Shown: in pieces, positions 1 to 7,948 of the stretch
Layout of the letters: every line of letters begins with the position of its first letter
Position numbering within the stretch: position 1 is the stretch's first letter
From: Zelonia costaricensis
Lineage: Eukaryota > Euglenozoa > Kinetoplastea > Trypanosomatida > Trypanosomatidae
DNA: 15,357 nucleotides
NCBI GenBank assembly: GCA_030849075.1
Contig: JASAOO010002966.1
Coordinates: 1 to 15,357 of the forward strand
Direction of reading: 5' to 3'
Program-made: the position numbers and the translations under genes
The notes under the pieces: model-generated
Database searches by the model: none
Seen by the model: the letters and a program-made list of their open reading frames with translations, nothing else
What the model was told of the DNA's origin: nothing

Positions 1-15
1 GAGGAGGGGCGGCGG

Positions 16-1332
16 CTACGCCTTGGGACAGCACAGCTCGCTTGTCATGTCCGACAGCTCTCGCAGCGCCGCCACGCCGCTGGGCACGGCGCCGGCGCCG
101 CGGCGCATCAGCAGAAGCCCGCGTGGCTCGTCGATGCGGGCGTTCAGGCGGCCGAGAAGAATGGCGCTCGTGCACAGCTCTGCGCACGGCCGACCCTCCA
201 TCTGGAGCCGCGCTGCCAGCTCAGCCAAGGACACGACGGCGAAGCTCTTGACGTACGCCACGAGGTGGTTGGTGCGCACGAGGAACTCGAGCGGCCGCAT
301 GTACGGCGCGAACTCCGCGTCGCCTGCGAAGCACGCCGTGTGGTCAGCGGCGTGCAGGACCTGCAGGAACGTCTTCACGTTCAAGGCGACGAAGGCCTGC
401 CAGAGCGTCCGCACAGGGCGGACGGCGGCGTGGATGGCTAGGGCCTCCTCCTGCGCGAAGAGGTCGGCGGGCAGCCCGGCCATCATGGTGGCCAGCACCA
501 CGTACTTGACCACGTGGTACTGCTGCGGGTCCCCGCTATCCGTGTAGTTGCGTAGCGCCACGGAGAAGGCCCGGTGCGCCGCGGCCCAGTCCGCGTCGTG
601 CAGAAATAGATGCCCGGCCGACTCCATCGCGCTCCCGCTCACGCGCAGCGACGGCAGTGCGGCGTGGACGGCGCCGAGGGTGTTGTAGGTGCGGCGCAGC
701 TCCGCGAAGCGGCCCAGCTTGCGGTACGCGACGAGCTGGAGCGTGCAGATGTTGTAGCGGGCGGTGGCGTGCAGCTGGGCTGCCGCCGCGCCAGCCTGGT
801 CGCACTGCCGCTGGGCCGCCTGCAGGTCAGCGAGGGCCGCCTCGTAGGCGGTCTCCTCAATACGCAGGGTCGCGCGGCGCAGGAGGGTGGGCACAATGAC
901 GTCGCGGTACACCTCTGGCGCCGCCGCGGCCACCTCCAGCGTCACCTCCAGCGTGCGCCCGCGCCACTCCGCCGGCACCTGCTGACTCTCCTCCGTGAAC
1001 TTCAGCATCGCCTTGGCGACGGCGGCGCTGGTGACGTCGGGGTGCGAGAAGTGGGCGACCCGCGCGTAGAAGTCCGCCATGTCAGCGTAGTGTCTCGCCA
1101 GGCGTGAGGCACGGGCAAGCATTTTGAGGGCCTTGAAGCTCCATCGTCCCTGCTCGGTGTCCAGCTCCAGCACCTCTCGCAGACACCGCAGGCTCTCCCC
1201 CACGTTGTTCTGCATGTAACTCTTGCCGTCGATGTACTTCACCTCGAGCGGGTCGACGTCGGCCACCTCGTTGGCGCCGGTGTCGTAGTACTCGTCGTAC
1301 CCCGCATCATCGTAGTAGTAGTCGTCCTCCAT
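16..1332 (-). CDS. CSN2: COP9 signalosome complex subunit 2 (PCI-domain protein)
   Basis: This 438-residue protein is very close in length to human CSN2 (about 443). It opens with the acidic, Tyr-rich tail typical of CSN2 (residues 1-35), followed by a conserved block VLELDTEQGRWSFKALK (54-70). Helical-repeat sequence fills roughly 36-350. The C-terminal PCI winged helix includes GRLNARID (394-401), matching the conserved GRID-type strand of CSN2 and Rpn6. In other eukaryotes CSN2 is a scaffold of the COP9 signalosome and grips the cullin-RBX1 arm while CSN5 removes NEDD8; it has no catalytic centre of its own. The main alternative is the proteasome lid subunit Rpn6, a paralogue. The acidic N-terminal tail and the FKALK block favour CSN2. 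It is the last gene of the minus-strand array in this window. The start is the first ATG of the frame and lies 45 nt below a good trans-splice acceptor. The stop is TAG. The coding sequence is visibly more GC-rich than the plus-strand genes. Confidence 0.87.
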   Translation of the reverse strand: MEDDYYYDDAGYDEYYDTGANEVADVDPLEVKYIDGKSYMQNNVGESLRCLREVLELDTEQGRWSFKALKMLARASRLARHYADMADFYARVAHFSHPDVTSAAVAKAMLKFTEESQQVPAEWRGRTLEVTLEVAAAAPEVYRDVIVPTLLRRATLRIEETAYEAALADLQAAQRQCDQAGAAAAQLHATARYNICTLQLVAYRKLGRFAELRRTYNTLGAVHAALPSLRVSGSAMESAGHLFLHDADWAAAHRAFSVALRNYTDSGDPQQYHVVKYVVLATMMAGLPADLFAQEEALAIHAAVRPVRTLWQAFVALNVKTFLQVLHAADHTACFAGDAEFAPYMRPLEFLVRTNHLVAYVKSFAVVSLAELAARLQMEGRPCAELCTSAILLGRLNARIDEPRGLLLMRRGAGAVPSGVAALRELSDMTSELCCPKA

Positions 1333-1377
1333 CGTCCGCCGTGCTGCGGTGGGGGCAGAGAGGGGCAGGGGAAGGTT

Positions 1378-1405
1378 CTGCAGTCAGGGGAAAGAGGGAG
1401 AAGGG
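1378..1405 (-). promoter_or_regulatory. Predicted spliced-leader acceptor for the CSN2 gene
   Basis: On the minus strand a pyrimidine tract (CCCTTCTCCCTCTTTCCCC) is followed by CTGACTGCAG, with the AG at 1379-1378. This would give a 45-nt 5' leader with no upstream ATG. A second AG at 1345-1344 (CCACCGCAG) would give a shorter leader. The call rests on the general trypanosomatid rule of a pyrimidine tract and then the first AG. Confidence 0.55.
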
Positions 1406-2211
1406 CGCGTGTAATGCGCGGGGTGGGCGGCGGCGCTGGCACACGCCTGCGTTGGGCGCAATGAGTTCGGCTGTCTTTTGCTGTGGGGCAGGGGGATGGT
1501 ACGCGTTCGTGAGGCGGCGCTTGAGGTGGGCGGGAATGGCTGATCTACGCACTGTGTGTGGGTGTGTACGGGGGGGGGAAAGGGCAACAAGAGAGGGGAG
1601 GCGAAGGGGGGAGCAGGACATCGGTGGTCTTGGGGGTCAGGAAGACTGCGATCCCCCTCCCACCCAATCACGGGCACACCCGCAGTACACGTGAGGGGAA
1701 AGGAGGGGGCGGCGGTGCGCACATCATCGGAGAGAGAGCGAGGCGGACGTGTGCACCGAATCCGCAGGAAGGGTCGAGTACTCCCTCGAGCCCATCCCAT
1801 CCTTGCGAGGAGTAGGTGCCTCGAGTGGCACGACGGGGGTTGACAGGCGCACGTGGACGGCTTCTCGCGCACTGCGCTTCGTTCCCCTCGCCAACTACGT
1901 GGCAGAGAGGGCGAAGGCACTCGCACCTCTTTTTACGCACCCACGCGAGTCGCGCAACGCGTTCGGGGCGTCCTCCTTCTGCGTTCTTCGTTTGCTTTCC
2001 ATCTTCAGGTGTGGCCAGCGGGCGGATGGGCCGGCACCGGGCCCGCTGCCCTGCAGCTGCACAGAGCACCCGACACTCCGGGGGGGGAGACGAGGCGAGG
2101 CAACGAGGTGTACATGACATGAACAAACATGAAGAGAGGCGAAAAAAGGAAAAGGAAAGCAAAAGACGCGTGCATCACGCGGCAGAGAGGCACCACCTGC
2201 GCTCACGCATG

Positions 2212-2234
2212 CACACACACACACACACACACAC
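2212..2234. repeat. CA dinucleotide microsatellite
   Basis: An uninterrupted run of CA units, 23 bases long (about 11 units). It reads as TG repeats in the minus-strand transcript, probably in the PACRG 3' UTR. It is a likely length polymorphism. Confidence 0.95.
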
Positions 2235-2554
2235 GTTGGACGAACATGCAACGTGAAACGGCCAATCTGTAGGAAGGGGATTACATCGGAACAAGAGCGA
2301 CTCCACAGCCGCCCTCCTTGGCAGACCTCCCACTCCCCTCCAGCCTCTCCCACCACCCATGCCACGCCGGTCCACAGCACTTGCTGCTTCCCCTCCTTCA
2401 AGTCACCGGGCGTTCTGAAGAAGCGAAGACGCCGATGCGCGAGAAAGGGACTTCCTGAGGGGGGGGGACAAGTGAGGAGGATCAGCTTGGAAGGAGGGGG
2501 GAGGGGGTGGGGGGCGGAGTGGCGCACGCGAAGAAGGGAAACAGCAGGGCTGCG

Positions 2555-2575
2555 CACACACACACACACACACAC
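2555..2575. repeat. CA dinucleotide microsatellite
   Basis: An uninterrupted CA run of 21 bases, followed by further imperfect CA-rich sequence (ACCAAAACACACAAAG). It lies about 135 bases before the PACRG stop codon, so it probably falls inside that gene's 3' UTR. Confidence 0.95.
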
Positions 2576-2710
2576 CAAAACACACAAAGCTGGGGGCACG
2601 ACAGAGGACGAGTCGTAGCCAGCTAGGTGCGGTCCTTCTAACAGGGCGCACAGACAGCGGCCCAAATCAACGCGCCCTTTCTAGGGCACAGGCAGGGGGT
2701 GTGCGCACCC

Positions 2711-3640
2711 TCAGCTGTTGTACACACAGCTCTCGTAGCTAGGCACCATGTACTTGATGTTGATGTAGGCGTCCTCGCCGCCGTGCTGCTCGAGCAGCTG
2801 CAGCGTCTCGTTCACCAAGTCGCCAACGTCGTCGCGGTTGCGCTGGCCGTAGTCCATGGCATCGCTGCGGTTGTGCTTCTTATGCACATTCTTGAAAAGG
2901 TTCAGCACAGGCAGGATCTGGCGGTAGTACGGCACAAGCGCCTCACCGACGAGGTCGGCGCTGACGACGAGCTGCTGCACGATGCGCAGGGTCGCGCAGA
3001 TGATGTCGGGGTGACGGGTGTTGAGCGCCGTCTTGATCGGGATGATCAGCTGCGGGATCGTGGGCAGGATCTTGGCGCCACCGCGCTCCAGTAGGTCGAG
3101 GCAGCCCTGGCGGGCGAGGAACATGTACGGCTCCTCCGTCTCGCGAATACCGTCAAAGAAGATGGGGAGGTAGTGGTGGTAGTCCAGCTTCTCCACCTCC
3201 ACCTTCCAGTCTACGGTCGGGCGGCTGCCGTGGCAGATGGCGATGGGCAGGTCGCCGCGGTCGTACGCGCGGCGGAACTCCGTGGGCGGGATGACGCGCT
3301 TCTTGAAAGCGCCGGCCTTGGGCGGCGCACTCTTGCCGCAGCCCTTCTCCGAGAAGGCCGCGTCCGGTGCGTCACGCGGGCGGCCCTTGCGCAGCGAGCT
3401 GCTTGCACCACCGTAGCCGCGCTGCGTTCCGGCGTAGGGGAAGCGCACGCCTGTCACGGCCGCCGCGCCGGCGGCGTCGTCCGCCGGTGCCGCCGCGCTC
3501 GGCGCAGGGGTGGGCTTCTTGGCGCCCTTGATCGGCGGCGTGGGACCGAACGGGCCGGCGCCGGCGGCCTTGTTGTACTTGCGCAGAGACGGGTCCTTCT
3601 TGGTGCCCTTCACGATGGGCTGAATCTCGTAGCTGCTCAT
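2711..3640 (-). CDS. PACRG: PACRG-family axonemal inner-junction protein
   Basis: The protein has 309 residues. Residues 118-309 match the conserved PACRG fold throughout, for example [16 protein letters not shown] (118-133), [20 protein letters not shown] (153-172) and a C-terminal block around 260-300 ([14 protein letters not shown], then [13 protein letters not shown]). The family forms an armadillo-like helical fold. With FAP20 it makes the inner junction joining the A and B tubules of ciliary doublet microtubules. In a trypanosomatid it should act in the flagellar axoneme. Residues 1-117 are a poorly conserved extension rich in Ala, Pro, Gly and Lys, with short low-complexity runs ([16 protein letters not shown] at 46-61) and no visible signal peptide or membrane segment. 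The human protein is about 257 residues, so the extra length lies mainly at the N-terminus. Trypanosomatids usually have two PACRG paralogues, and I cannot say which one this is. The stop is TGA. The start is the first in-frame ATG; the next Met is far inside the fold. Confidence 0.93.
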   Translation of the reverse strand: MSSYEIQPIVKGTKKDPSLRKYNKAAGAGPFGPTPPIKGAKKPTPAPSAAAPADDAAGAAAVTGVRFPYAGTQRGYGGASSSLRKGRPRDAPDAAFSEKGCGKSAPPKAGAFKKRVIPPTEFRRAYDRGDLPIAICHGSRPTVDWKVEVEKLDYHHYLPIFFDGIRETEEPYMFLARQGCLDLLERGGAKILPTIPQLIIPIKTALNTRHPDIICATLRIVQQLVVSADLVGEALVPYYRQILPVLNLFKNVHKKHNRSDAMDYGQRNRDDVGDLVNETLQLLEQHGGEDAYINIKYMVPSYESCVYNS

Positions 3641-3661
3641 GGCGACGGGGTGGGGGAAAGC

Positions 3662-3682
3662 GGGGGGAGGGAGGGGGAGGGG
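3662..3682 (+). other. G-quadruplex-forming motif just upstream of PACRG
   Basis: The plus strand reads G6-A-G3-A-G5-A-G4, four G tracts separated by single A loops, with a further G5 at 3652-3656. Single-base loops are the arrangement expected to give a very stable parallel quadruplex. The motif is on the template strand for PACRG and ends 22 bases from the start codon. The PACRG mRNA leader itself would carry the complementary C-rich sequence. Confidence 0.8.
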
Positions 3683-3765
3683 TCAGAGACGATGAGCAAG
3701 CGAGAACGGCTGGTGGGCGGTCCACCGTCTTTGCGGGTATCGTTGACTGACGTGACTACCAAGAG

Positions 3766-3792
3766 CTGTGTGTGTGGGGGGAGGGAGAGGGG
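3766..3792 (-). promoter_or_regulatory. Predicted spliced-leader acceptor for PACRG
   Basis: On the minus strand a pyrimidine tract (CCCCTCTCCCTCCCCCC) runs into ACACACACAG, with the AG at 3767-3766, giving a leader of about 125 nt with no ATG. Another candidate AG is at 3711-3710. A stronger pyrimidine tract lies at 3682-3641, but no AG occurs between it and the start codon. Confidence 0.5.
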
Positions 3793-4046
3793 TCGGCGGT
3801 AAAGAAGAAGCGCGGGAGTGTGATCAGGTGGTGATAGCCGAGGACCGGAAGACGTGGGGAGAGGGGAGGAGAGGGAGAGGTACCTTTGCAGAAGCTGTCA
3901 TCATGTGGGTAATGAATGTGTCACGTGCATTGGACAAGCGCTGTAGTCCGGCATGCCGCGCGACGTCCTTCGCTTGCTGACTGCCTTTTTGGGGGAGGTT
4001 TCTCTTTCTTCACCCCCGTGGAAGGCGTGCGAGAGCTGCGAATCAG

Positions 4047-4110
4047 CCCCCCCCCCCCCCCCCCGATCGGCAGTGTGNCCCCCCCCCCCCCCCCCCCGAT
4101 CGGCAGTGTG
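4047..4110. repeat. Duplicated poly-C block around an N (probable assembly join)
   Basis: C18 followed by GATCGGCAGTGTG (4047-4077) is followed by a single N at 4078. The same unit, C19 followed by GATCGGCAGTGTG, then repeats at 4079-4110. The two copies differ only by the length of the C run. A lone N between two copies of a homopolymer-anchored sequence is what an unmerged contig overlap or badly closed gap looks like. Confidence 0.85.
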
Positions 4111-4388
4111 CGGTGCTGCGCCCTATTTCTTAGTTCGGCATTTCTCACGACTTCTTTTTTCCACCTTGGGAGAGGGGGGGGGGGCGCTTAACCGCTCCGT
4201 GACGCGGAAGCGCTGCAGTGACATTAAACGCTTTAGGCAGCTATCGCCACCGCGGTGGCGGGGGGAGCGAGAAACAAAAGGCACGCGCGCCGGTGCAGCA
4301 GTCGCGGCAGCCCCGCGCTGCACGGACACACAGTTGAGAGCCGTGCGCGAGCGAACAGCGTGAAGAGACAAGACATGCAGCGTCCTTC

Positions 4389-5522
4389 TCAATCATCAGC
4401 GCCGTCGCCGTCGCCCTCGGCCTTCTCGCCCATAAGCGCCGCTACATCGGTCCCCTTTGCGGCGAGTTGCTTCAGCTTGGTCTTGTGCTTGCTGCTACGC
4501 ACGTGCTCTTTGTACTGGTTCTCCGACTTGAACTGCTTCTTGCATGCCGGGCAGTTGAAGGAAGTCGCTGGCGCCTCGTCGTCGCCGGCCAGCATGGCAA
4601 AGCCAGCGGTGTGCGCGCCGACGCCGCCGTTGCCGCGCATCATCTCCTTTGTCTGCCGCTCCTTCTCGTAGAGCATCTCCAGCGTTGAGCCGTCCATCGC
4701 CTCCCCACGCGCCGCGCGCTCCGCCTCCTCGCGGGCCTCGCGCTCCGCCGCCTCGGCCCAGACCCGCTCATTGGCCTCGCGGCGCCGCTTAAGCCGCTCC
4801 AGCTCCTGCCGCTCCCGCTCCTCCCGCTTCGCCGCCTCTTCCCTCTCCTGCCGCTCCAGCTCCGCCTTCACGCGGGGGTCGCGGCGGTAGACGAACTGGG
4901 CCAGACTCTGCACCGTGCGCACGTACTCCTTCTTGGCGCCGTCGCGCGCCTTGCTGTTGATGCGGCCCGCCATGCGACGCGAGTACCGGTCCTCCATCTC
5001 GTTCACCTTGTACTCATCCTTCCACGCAAACGTCTTGTATGTGCTGAAGTTGCGCCAGTGGCTGTAGAACTTCTGAAGGTCGGCCCAGTCGCTCGTGCTA
5101 GAGCCGAAGCCCGGCCAGGACTTCGCCCGCGAGTCGTAGTCCGCCTCCTCCTCGATCAGCATGTCGAAGACCTTCTGGTAAACGGTGAAGAAGCCGCTCT
5201 CGCCGTCGTCGAAGCCGTCGAAGCAGCTGGCGGTGAAGTACTCGTACAAGTTCAGCTCATCCGGGTCGCCGGTGCCGTCGCCGCCGCGCAGGATAGCCTC
5301 GCGGTGAGAGTCGTACCAGGCGCGCTCGTCATCGTCGCTGAGGACGGAGTAGGCGTTTTGCACTTCCTTGAACCGAATCGCCGCCTCCTCCTGGTTGCCG
5401 TAGTTTTTGTCGGGGTGGTACTGCAGCGACTTCTTCTTGTAGGCGGCGCGAATCTCGTCGTAGGTGGCCTTCCGCTCCACCTCGAGCACCTCGTAGTAGC
5501 AGCGGATGCGACCCTCCCCCAT
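4389..5522 (-). CDS. J-domain protein with C2H2 zinc finger (Jjj1/DNAJC21 family)
   Basis: This 377-residue protein has a type-III J-protein layout. The J domain spans about residues 7-75, with the Hsp70-activating HPD motif at 36-38 (LQYHPDKN). A middle region follows, including WADLQKFYSHWRNFSTYKTFAWKDEY, which is characteristic of Jjj1/DNAJC21. A highly charged Glu/Arg/Ala helix, probably a long coiled coil, occupies about 218-285. A C2H2 finger of the U1-like/JAZ type follows, with C324, C327, H340 and H346 (Cys-X2-Cys-X12-His-X5-His). The tail is acidic. Yeast Jjj1 and human DNAJC21 recruit Hsp70 to cytoplasmic pre-60S ribosomes to recycle shuttling factors; the same role is inferred here. 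Those proteins are longer (over 500 residues) and usually carry a second C-terminal finger, which is absent. The start is the first ATG, about 104 nt below a plausible splice acceptor. The stop is TGA. Confidence 0.88.
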   Translation of the reverse strand: MGEGRIRCYYEVLEVERKATYDEIRAAYKKKSLQYHPDKNYGNQEEAAIRFKEVQNAYSVLSDDDERAWYDSHREAILRGGDGTGDPDELNLYEYFTASCFDGFDDGESGFFTVYQKVFDMLIEEEADYDSRAKSWPGFGSSTSDWADLQKFYSHWRNFSTYKTFAWKDEYKVNEMEDRYSRRMAGRINSKARDGAKKEYVRTVQSLAQFVYRRDPRVKAELERQEREEAAKREERERQELERLKRRREANERVWAEAAEREAREEAERAARGEAMDGSTLEMLYEKERQTKEMMRGNGGVGAHTAGFAMLAGDDEAPATSFNCPACKKQFKSENQYKEHVRSSKHKTKLKQLAAKGTDVAALMGEKAEGDGDGADD

Positions 5523-6157
5523 TGTGCAACCTCTGTTATTAGTTCGCCCTCCTCAACTTCTTCGTCTCCTTATGGGCTACTCGCTGTCCCTCACACAGAT
5601 GTGTCCACTGCCGCCTGTCGAAGGCGCTGGGAAGGGAAAACGAGCGGTGCTTCTTTGATGTGTCTGTGAAGAGGTGACTGGCGTTTTTTTCACGTTTTTT
5701 TTTTTTGTGGGCGGGGAGGTGGTGGAGAAAAAAAGGTCAACAATGGGGAGATCAAGTACAGACGTCTCTCTCTCTTTTGTTCGTGTGTTTGCTTCAGTCC
5801 AAAAATCCGCGGTGCGTGCCTACGCTGAGCAGAGATCGTATTGCCGACTGAAAGTAGAACATGCACCAGCCCGGCGACAGGGTAGGTTGCTCGTGCCCCC
5901 TCCTTTTAGTTCCGAAGCACTGAGAGACCCGCGCTGCGAGCAGGTCACCTCAGACATACAAGCCCAGAAGAGCTTTTCGCCGCGACAGCTGAAGCGGGAA
6001 GGACTACGTGGGCTGTGAGAGGCAGGTGCAAGGCCCCCAACGACAGGCAACGCAGACAAAACTCGAGACGTGAAGTCGCTCGTTGCGCTGCATCGCACGA
6101 GAAAAAAAAAAACGATGAAAGCACTGGGAGGCGCAAAAAAAAAAAAAAAGTGAACAC
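5523..6157. other. Intergenic region between VPS33 and the J-protein gene
   Basis: About 635 bases without a recognisable gene. It holds the J-protein leader and acceptor, a T-rich tract near 5685-5706, and two A runs close to the VPS33 stop: 11 bases at 6102-6112 and 15 bases at 6135-6149. These read as poly-T/U in the VPS33 transcript and lie in its 3' UTR. The open frames across the gap give sequence with no recognisable domain. Confidence 0.65.
5627..5644 (-). promoter_or_regulatory. Predicted spliced-leader acceptor for the J-protein gene
   Basis: The minus strand reads CTCGTTTTCCCTTCCCAG with the AG at 5628-5627, a classic compact pyrimidine tract and acceptor. The resulting leader of about 104 nt contains no ATG before the start at 5522. 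Confidence 0.6.
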
Positions 6158-7948
6158 CTAGGATGGCGCAAAGGGAAGCAGGGAGCGAACAAGACGGTTG
6201 CCGCTTGTCAGGTCCGTGGTGCCGATAATGAGGCGGTGTGGCTTGCCACCGCTAGAGAGCCGCTCCTCGACAAAGCGGAGCGCGCTGATCTCCGCCGCGG
6301 TGAGACCACCAATGACAAAGATCATCGCCGTTCGCGTCGTGCCGGCAATCTCGACGTCGTTGATGAGTTCCTTTTTTTCCCCTGGCAGGAGCGATAACGC
6401 GCCTTCCTCCGCGTCCCAGGCCTGCGGGTTACTCAGCAGCGTCTCCACCATGCGCACGAGCGGTGGAGCGTACCCGCTGTAAGCGTACGCGATGTCGTTC
6501 GGCTGGTCCTCATTCAAGGCCGCGTTCCACGTCCGCAGCCGCCGCCGCACCGTCGCGTAGTTGCTGGGCTTTCCACCGTGTGCGCTCAAGAGCCCGCAGC
6601 GCTCCAGCAGGAAGAAGGTCGTGATCACGTGCGGAATACCGTACGCAAGCATCATGTTCTCCTTGAGGCCGCCCAGCTCCTTCTCGCGCAGGCCTCCGTT
6701 GATGAGCGACACGAGGGCCAGCAGGCGCACCACGACCTCGAACTTCTCTCGGCGGAAGACAAGGTCCTCGATGTACTTGAGGGCGTCGCCCTCGTTTACC
6801 TGCTGGATGATGCTGTGCTCCATGGCGATGCGCTTGCGGAAATCCGAGCTTTGCGTCGTCTTGCTAATTTCAGTGGCAATGTTCGTGTGAATCCCAATTA
6901 GCCGGTGCATCTCTTGCATCTCCGGCAGGCCCTTCATGAACTCCTTCAGCTCCTTCAGCTGGTGCACCTCCTTGCGCCGCTCGTAGTTCTGCTTCACCCA
7001 GAGCGACTTCTGGTACAGCACCGAACCGACACTGGTGAAGCCCTTGTTGCGGATCTCAGCGAACATCTTGTCCGCGCTGTTCAGTACCACCTTGTCCCCC
7101 GACCCAACGCCAGAGCTCTCGCCGAGCGAGAACGGGAGCTTCACCTCGCAATTCCTGATTTCGTACAGCTCGTCAATGAGACCCTCGTACGTCAGCTGGG
7201 TTAATAGCGGTGTCACGAGGTCGACGGAGCGGTCGAGGACCAAGAGCGTCTCCACCTCGGAGGGGATGTCGGTGATAAAGTCCCGGCCCACGTCGTTCTG
7301 CATTCGCCGCAGCAGCTGCACAACTCGCGCCGCGTTGCTGCCTTTACCGCGGATGCGTGGGATAGCCCCGAAACGCGACGTTTGCAGCTTCAGCAGCAGC
7401 CGCGCGATCCACGTTAGGTTGCTCAGGTCGCCATCCGCGAAAACAGACTTGAAGGCAAGCGGCAGCTCCATCGTGAAAATCTTCTCCTCGAGAAAAACGT
7501 AGTCGAGGTCGAGGCTGGCTATGCGCAGCGTCGGGAACGTGCGCGACAGTTTGAACTCGTCCTCTACCACCTGCTCCGCGATGAGCGTTTTTTGCGGCAC
7601 AAACAGAAACGTCGGCTTTGCGTTGGCGAAGCGCTGCGTGTATGAAAGCAGGTGGACCACCACCGACCTCATGTTACCCAGGTCCGGGTTGAGAATGTAA
7701 ACGACCTTGTCAGCAGAGACGTAGTTCACCTCGTTCTGGAACGGGAATACACCAACCACGCCTTTGTCGCGGCCAAAGTCGCGGGTGACGATGCCAATCC
7801 TGCTCAACGCAGAGAGAATGTGCTGCTCAATAAATACAATCGCAGTGCCGCTGCCCTCGTTGAGCCTGTCGAAAGCGCTGAGAAACTCCTGCTTTGGAAT
7901 TTGGTTGATACCATCCACCAGGATCCCGGTGTCGTTCAGGAGCGCCAT
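6158..7948 (-). CDS. VPS33: Vps33-type Sec1/Munc18 protein of the HOPS/CORVET tethering complexes
   Basis: From the chosen ATG the protein has 596 residues, about the length of human VPS33A. The family signature LLVLDRSVDLVTPLLTQL continues into TYEGLIDELYEI (235-264), a near match to the DRNVDLLTPL..TQLTYEGLIDE block of Vps33. It is followed by VKLPF. The C-terminus has the domain-1/2 strand AMIFVIGGLTAAEISALRF and the closing IIGTTDLTSGNRLVRSL, as in Vps33. Sec1/Munc18 proteins template SNARE assembly; Vps33 does this within HOPS and CORVET at late endosomes and lysosomes. The frame stays open upstream to an ATG at 8185, but the start at 7948 is preferred for three reasons: conservation begins there, the 79 extra residues look like translated leader, and a good splice acceptor at 8011-8010 lies between the two ATGs. 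The stop is TAG. No signal peptide or membrane segment belongs to the 596-residue form. Confidence 0.9.
   Translation of the reverse strand: MALLNDTGILVDGINQIPKQEFLSAFDRLNEGSGTAIVFIEQHILSALSRIGIVTRDFGRDKGVVGVFPFQNEVNYVSADKVVYILNPDLGNMRSVVVHLLSYTQRFANAKPTFLFVPQKTLIAEQVVEDEFKLSRTFPTLRIASLDLDYVFLEEKIFTMELPLAFKSVFADGDLSNLTWIARLLLKLQTSRFGAIPRIRGKGSNAARVVQLLRRMQNDVGRDFITDIPSEVETLLVLDRSVDLVTPLLTQLTYEGLIDELYEIRNCEVKLPFSLGESSGVGSGDKVVLNSADKMFAEIRNKGFTSVGSVLYQKSLWVKQNYERRKEVHQLKELKEFMKGLPEMQEMHRLIGIHTNIATEISKTTQSSDFRKRIAMEHSIIQQVNEGDALKYIEDLVFRREKFEVVVRLLALVSLINGGLREKELGGLKENMMLAYGIPHVITTFFLLERCGLLSAHGGKPSNYATVRRRLRTWNAALNEDQPNDIAYAYSGYAPPLVRMVETLLSNPQAWDAEEGALSLLPGEKKELINDVEIAGTTRTAMIFVIGGLTAAEISALRFVEERLSSGGKPHRLIIGTTDLTSGNRLVRSLLPFAPS

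Larger units (their letters stand above)
1333..2710. other. Intergenic region between PACRG and CSN2 (1.4 kb, no gene seen)
   Basis: This is the longest gene-free stretch. It should hold the 5' leader of CSN2 and the 3' UTR of PACRG. It contains two CA microsatellites (2212-2234 and 2555-2575), a 9-G run at 1570-1578, another at 2459-2467, and three close G runs of 6, 5 and 6 at 2496-2514. Several open frames cross it on both strands. All have repetitive, low-complexity translations full of Cys-Val or His-Thr strings from the CA repeats, and none resembles a known protein. I saw no tRNA-like box pair. Confidence 0.7.
3641..4388. other. Intergenic region between the J-protein gene and PACRG
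   Basis: About 750 bases without a convincing gene. They hold the PACRG leader and acceptor, the G-quadruplex motif, an 11-G run at 4174-4184, two long C tracts flanking an ambiguous base at 4078, and presumably the 3' UTR of the J-protein mRNA. The short frames crossing it translate to proline strings or low-complexity sequence. Confidence 0.7.

Noticed and set aside
610..1107. 165-codon plus-strand frame antisense to CSN2
   Set aside because: A shadow frame of a GC-rich gene with Arg/Leu/Val-rich translation. The minus frame carries the recognisable CSN2 protein.
1384..1926. 180-codon minus-strand open frame upstream of CSN2
   Set aside because: It is Pro/Ser/Arg-rich low-complexity sequence covering the CSN2 splice acceptor region, with no domain and no conserved look.
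2212..2575. CRISPR-like or structured repeat array
   Set aside because: The repeats are simple CA dinucleotide and G runs with no repeat-spacer pattern.
1895..2665. 256-codon minus-strand open frame in the PACRG-CSN2 gap
   Set aside because: The translation is dominated by Cys-Val strings from the two CA repeats and by Pro/Ser low complexity. It resembles no protein family and lies in expected UTR sequence.
1333..2710. Degenerate retroposon (SIDER-type) in the long intergenic gap
   Set aside because: Such elements are common in Leishmania 3' UTRs, but I could not recognise a diagnostic signature or an A-rich tail by eye. A profile search would be needed before naming one.
3173..3802. 209-codon plus-strand frame antisense to the PACRG start
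   Set aside because: An Arg/Gly/Ala-rich mirror of PACRG codons running on into a G-rich leader. The conserved protein is on the other strand.
5058..5669. 203-codon plus-strand frame antisense to the J domain
   Set aside because: A Val/Leu/Ala-rich complement of the J-protein codons, with no independent support.
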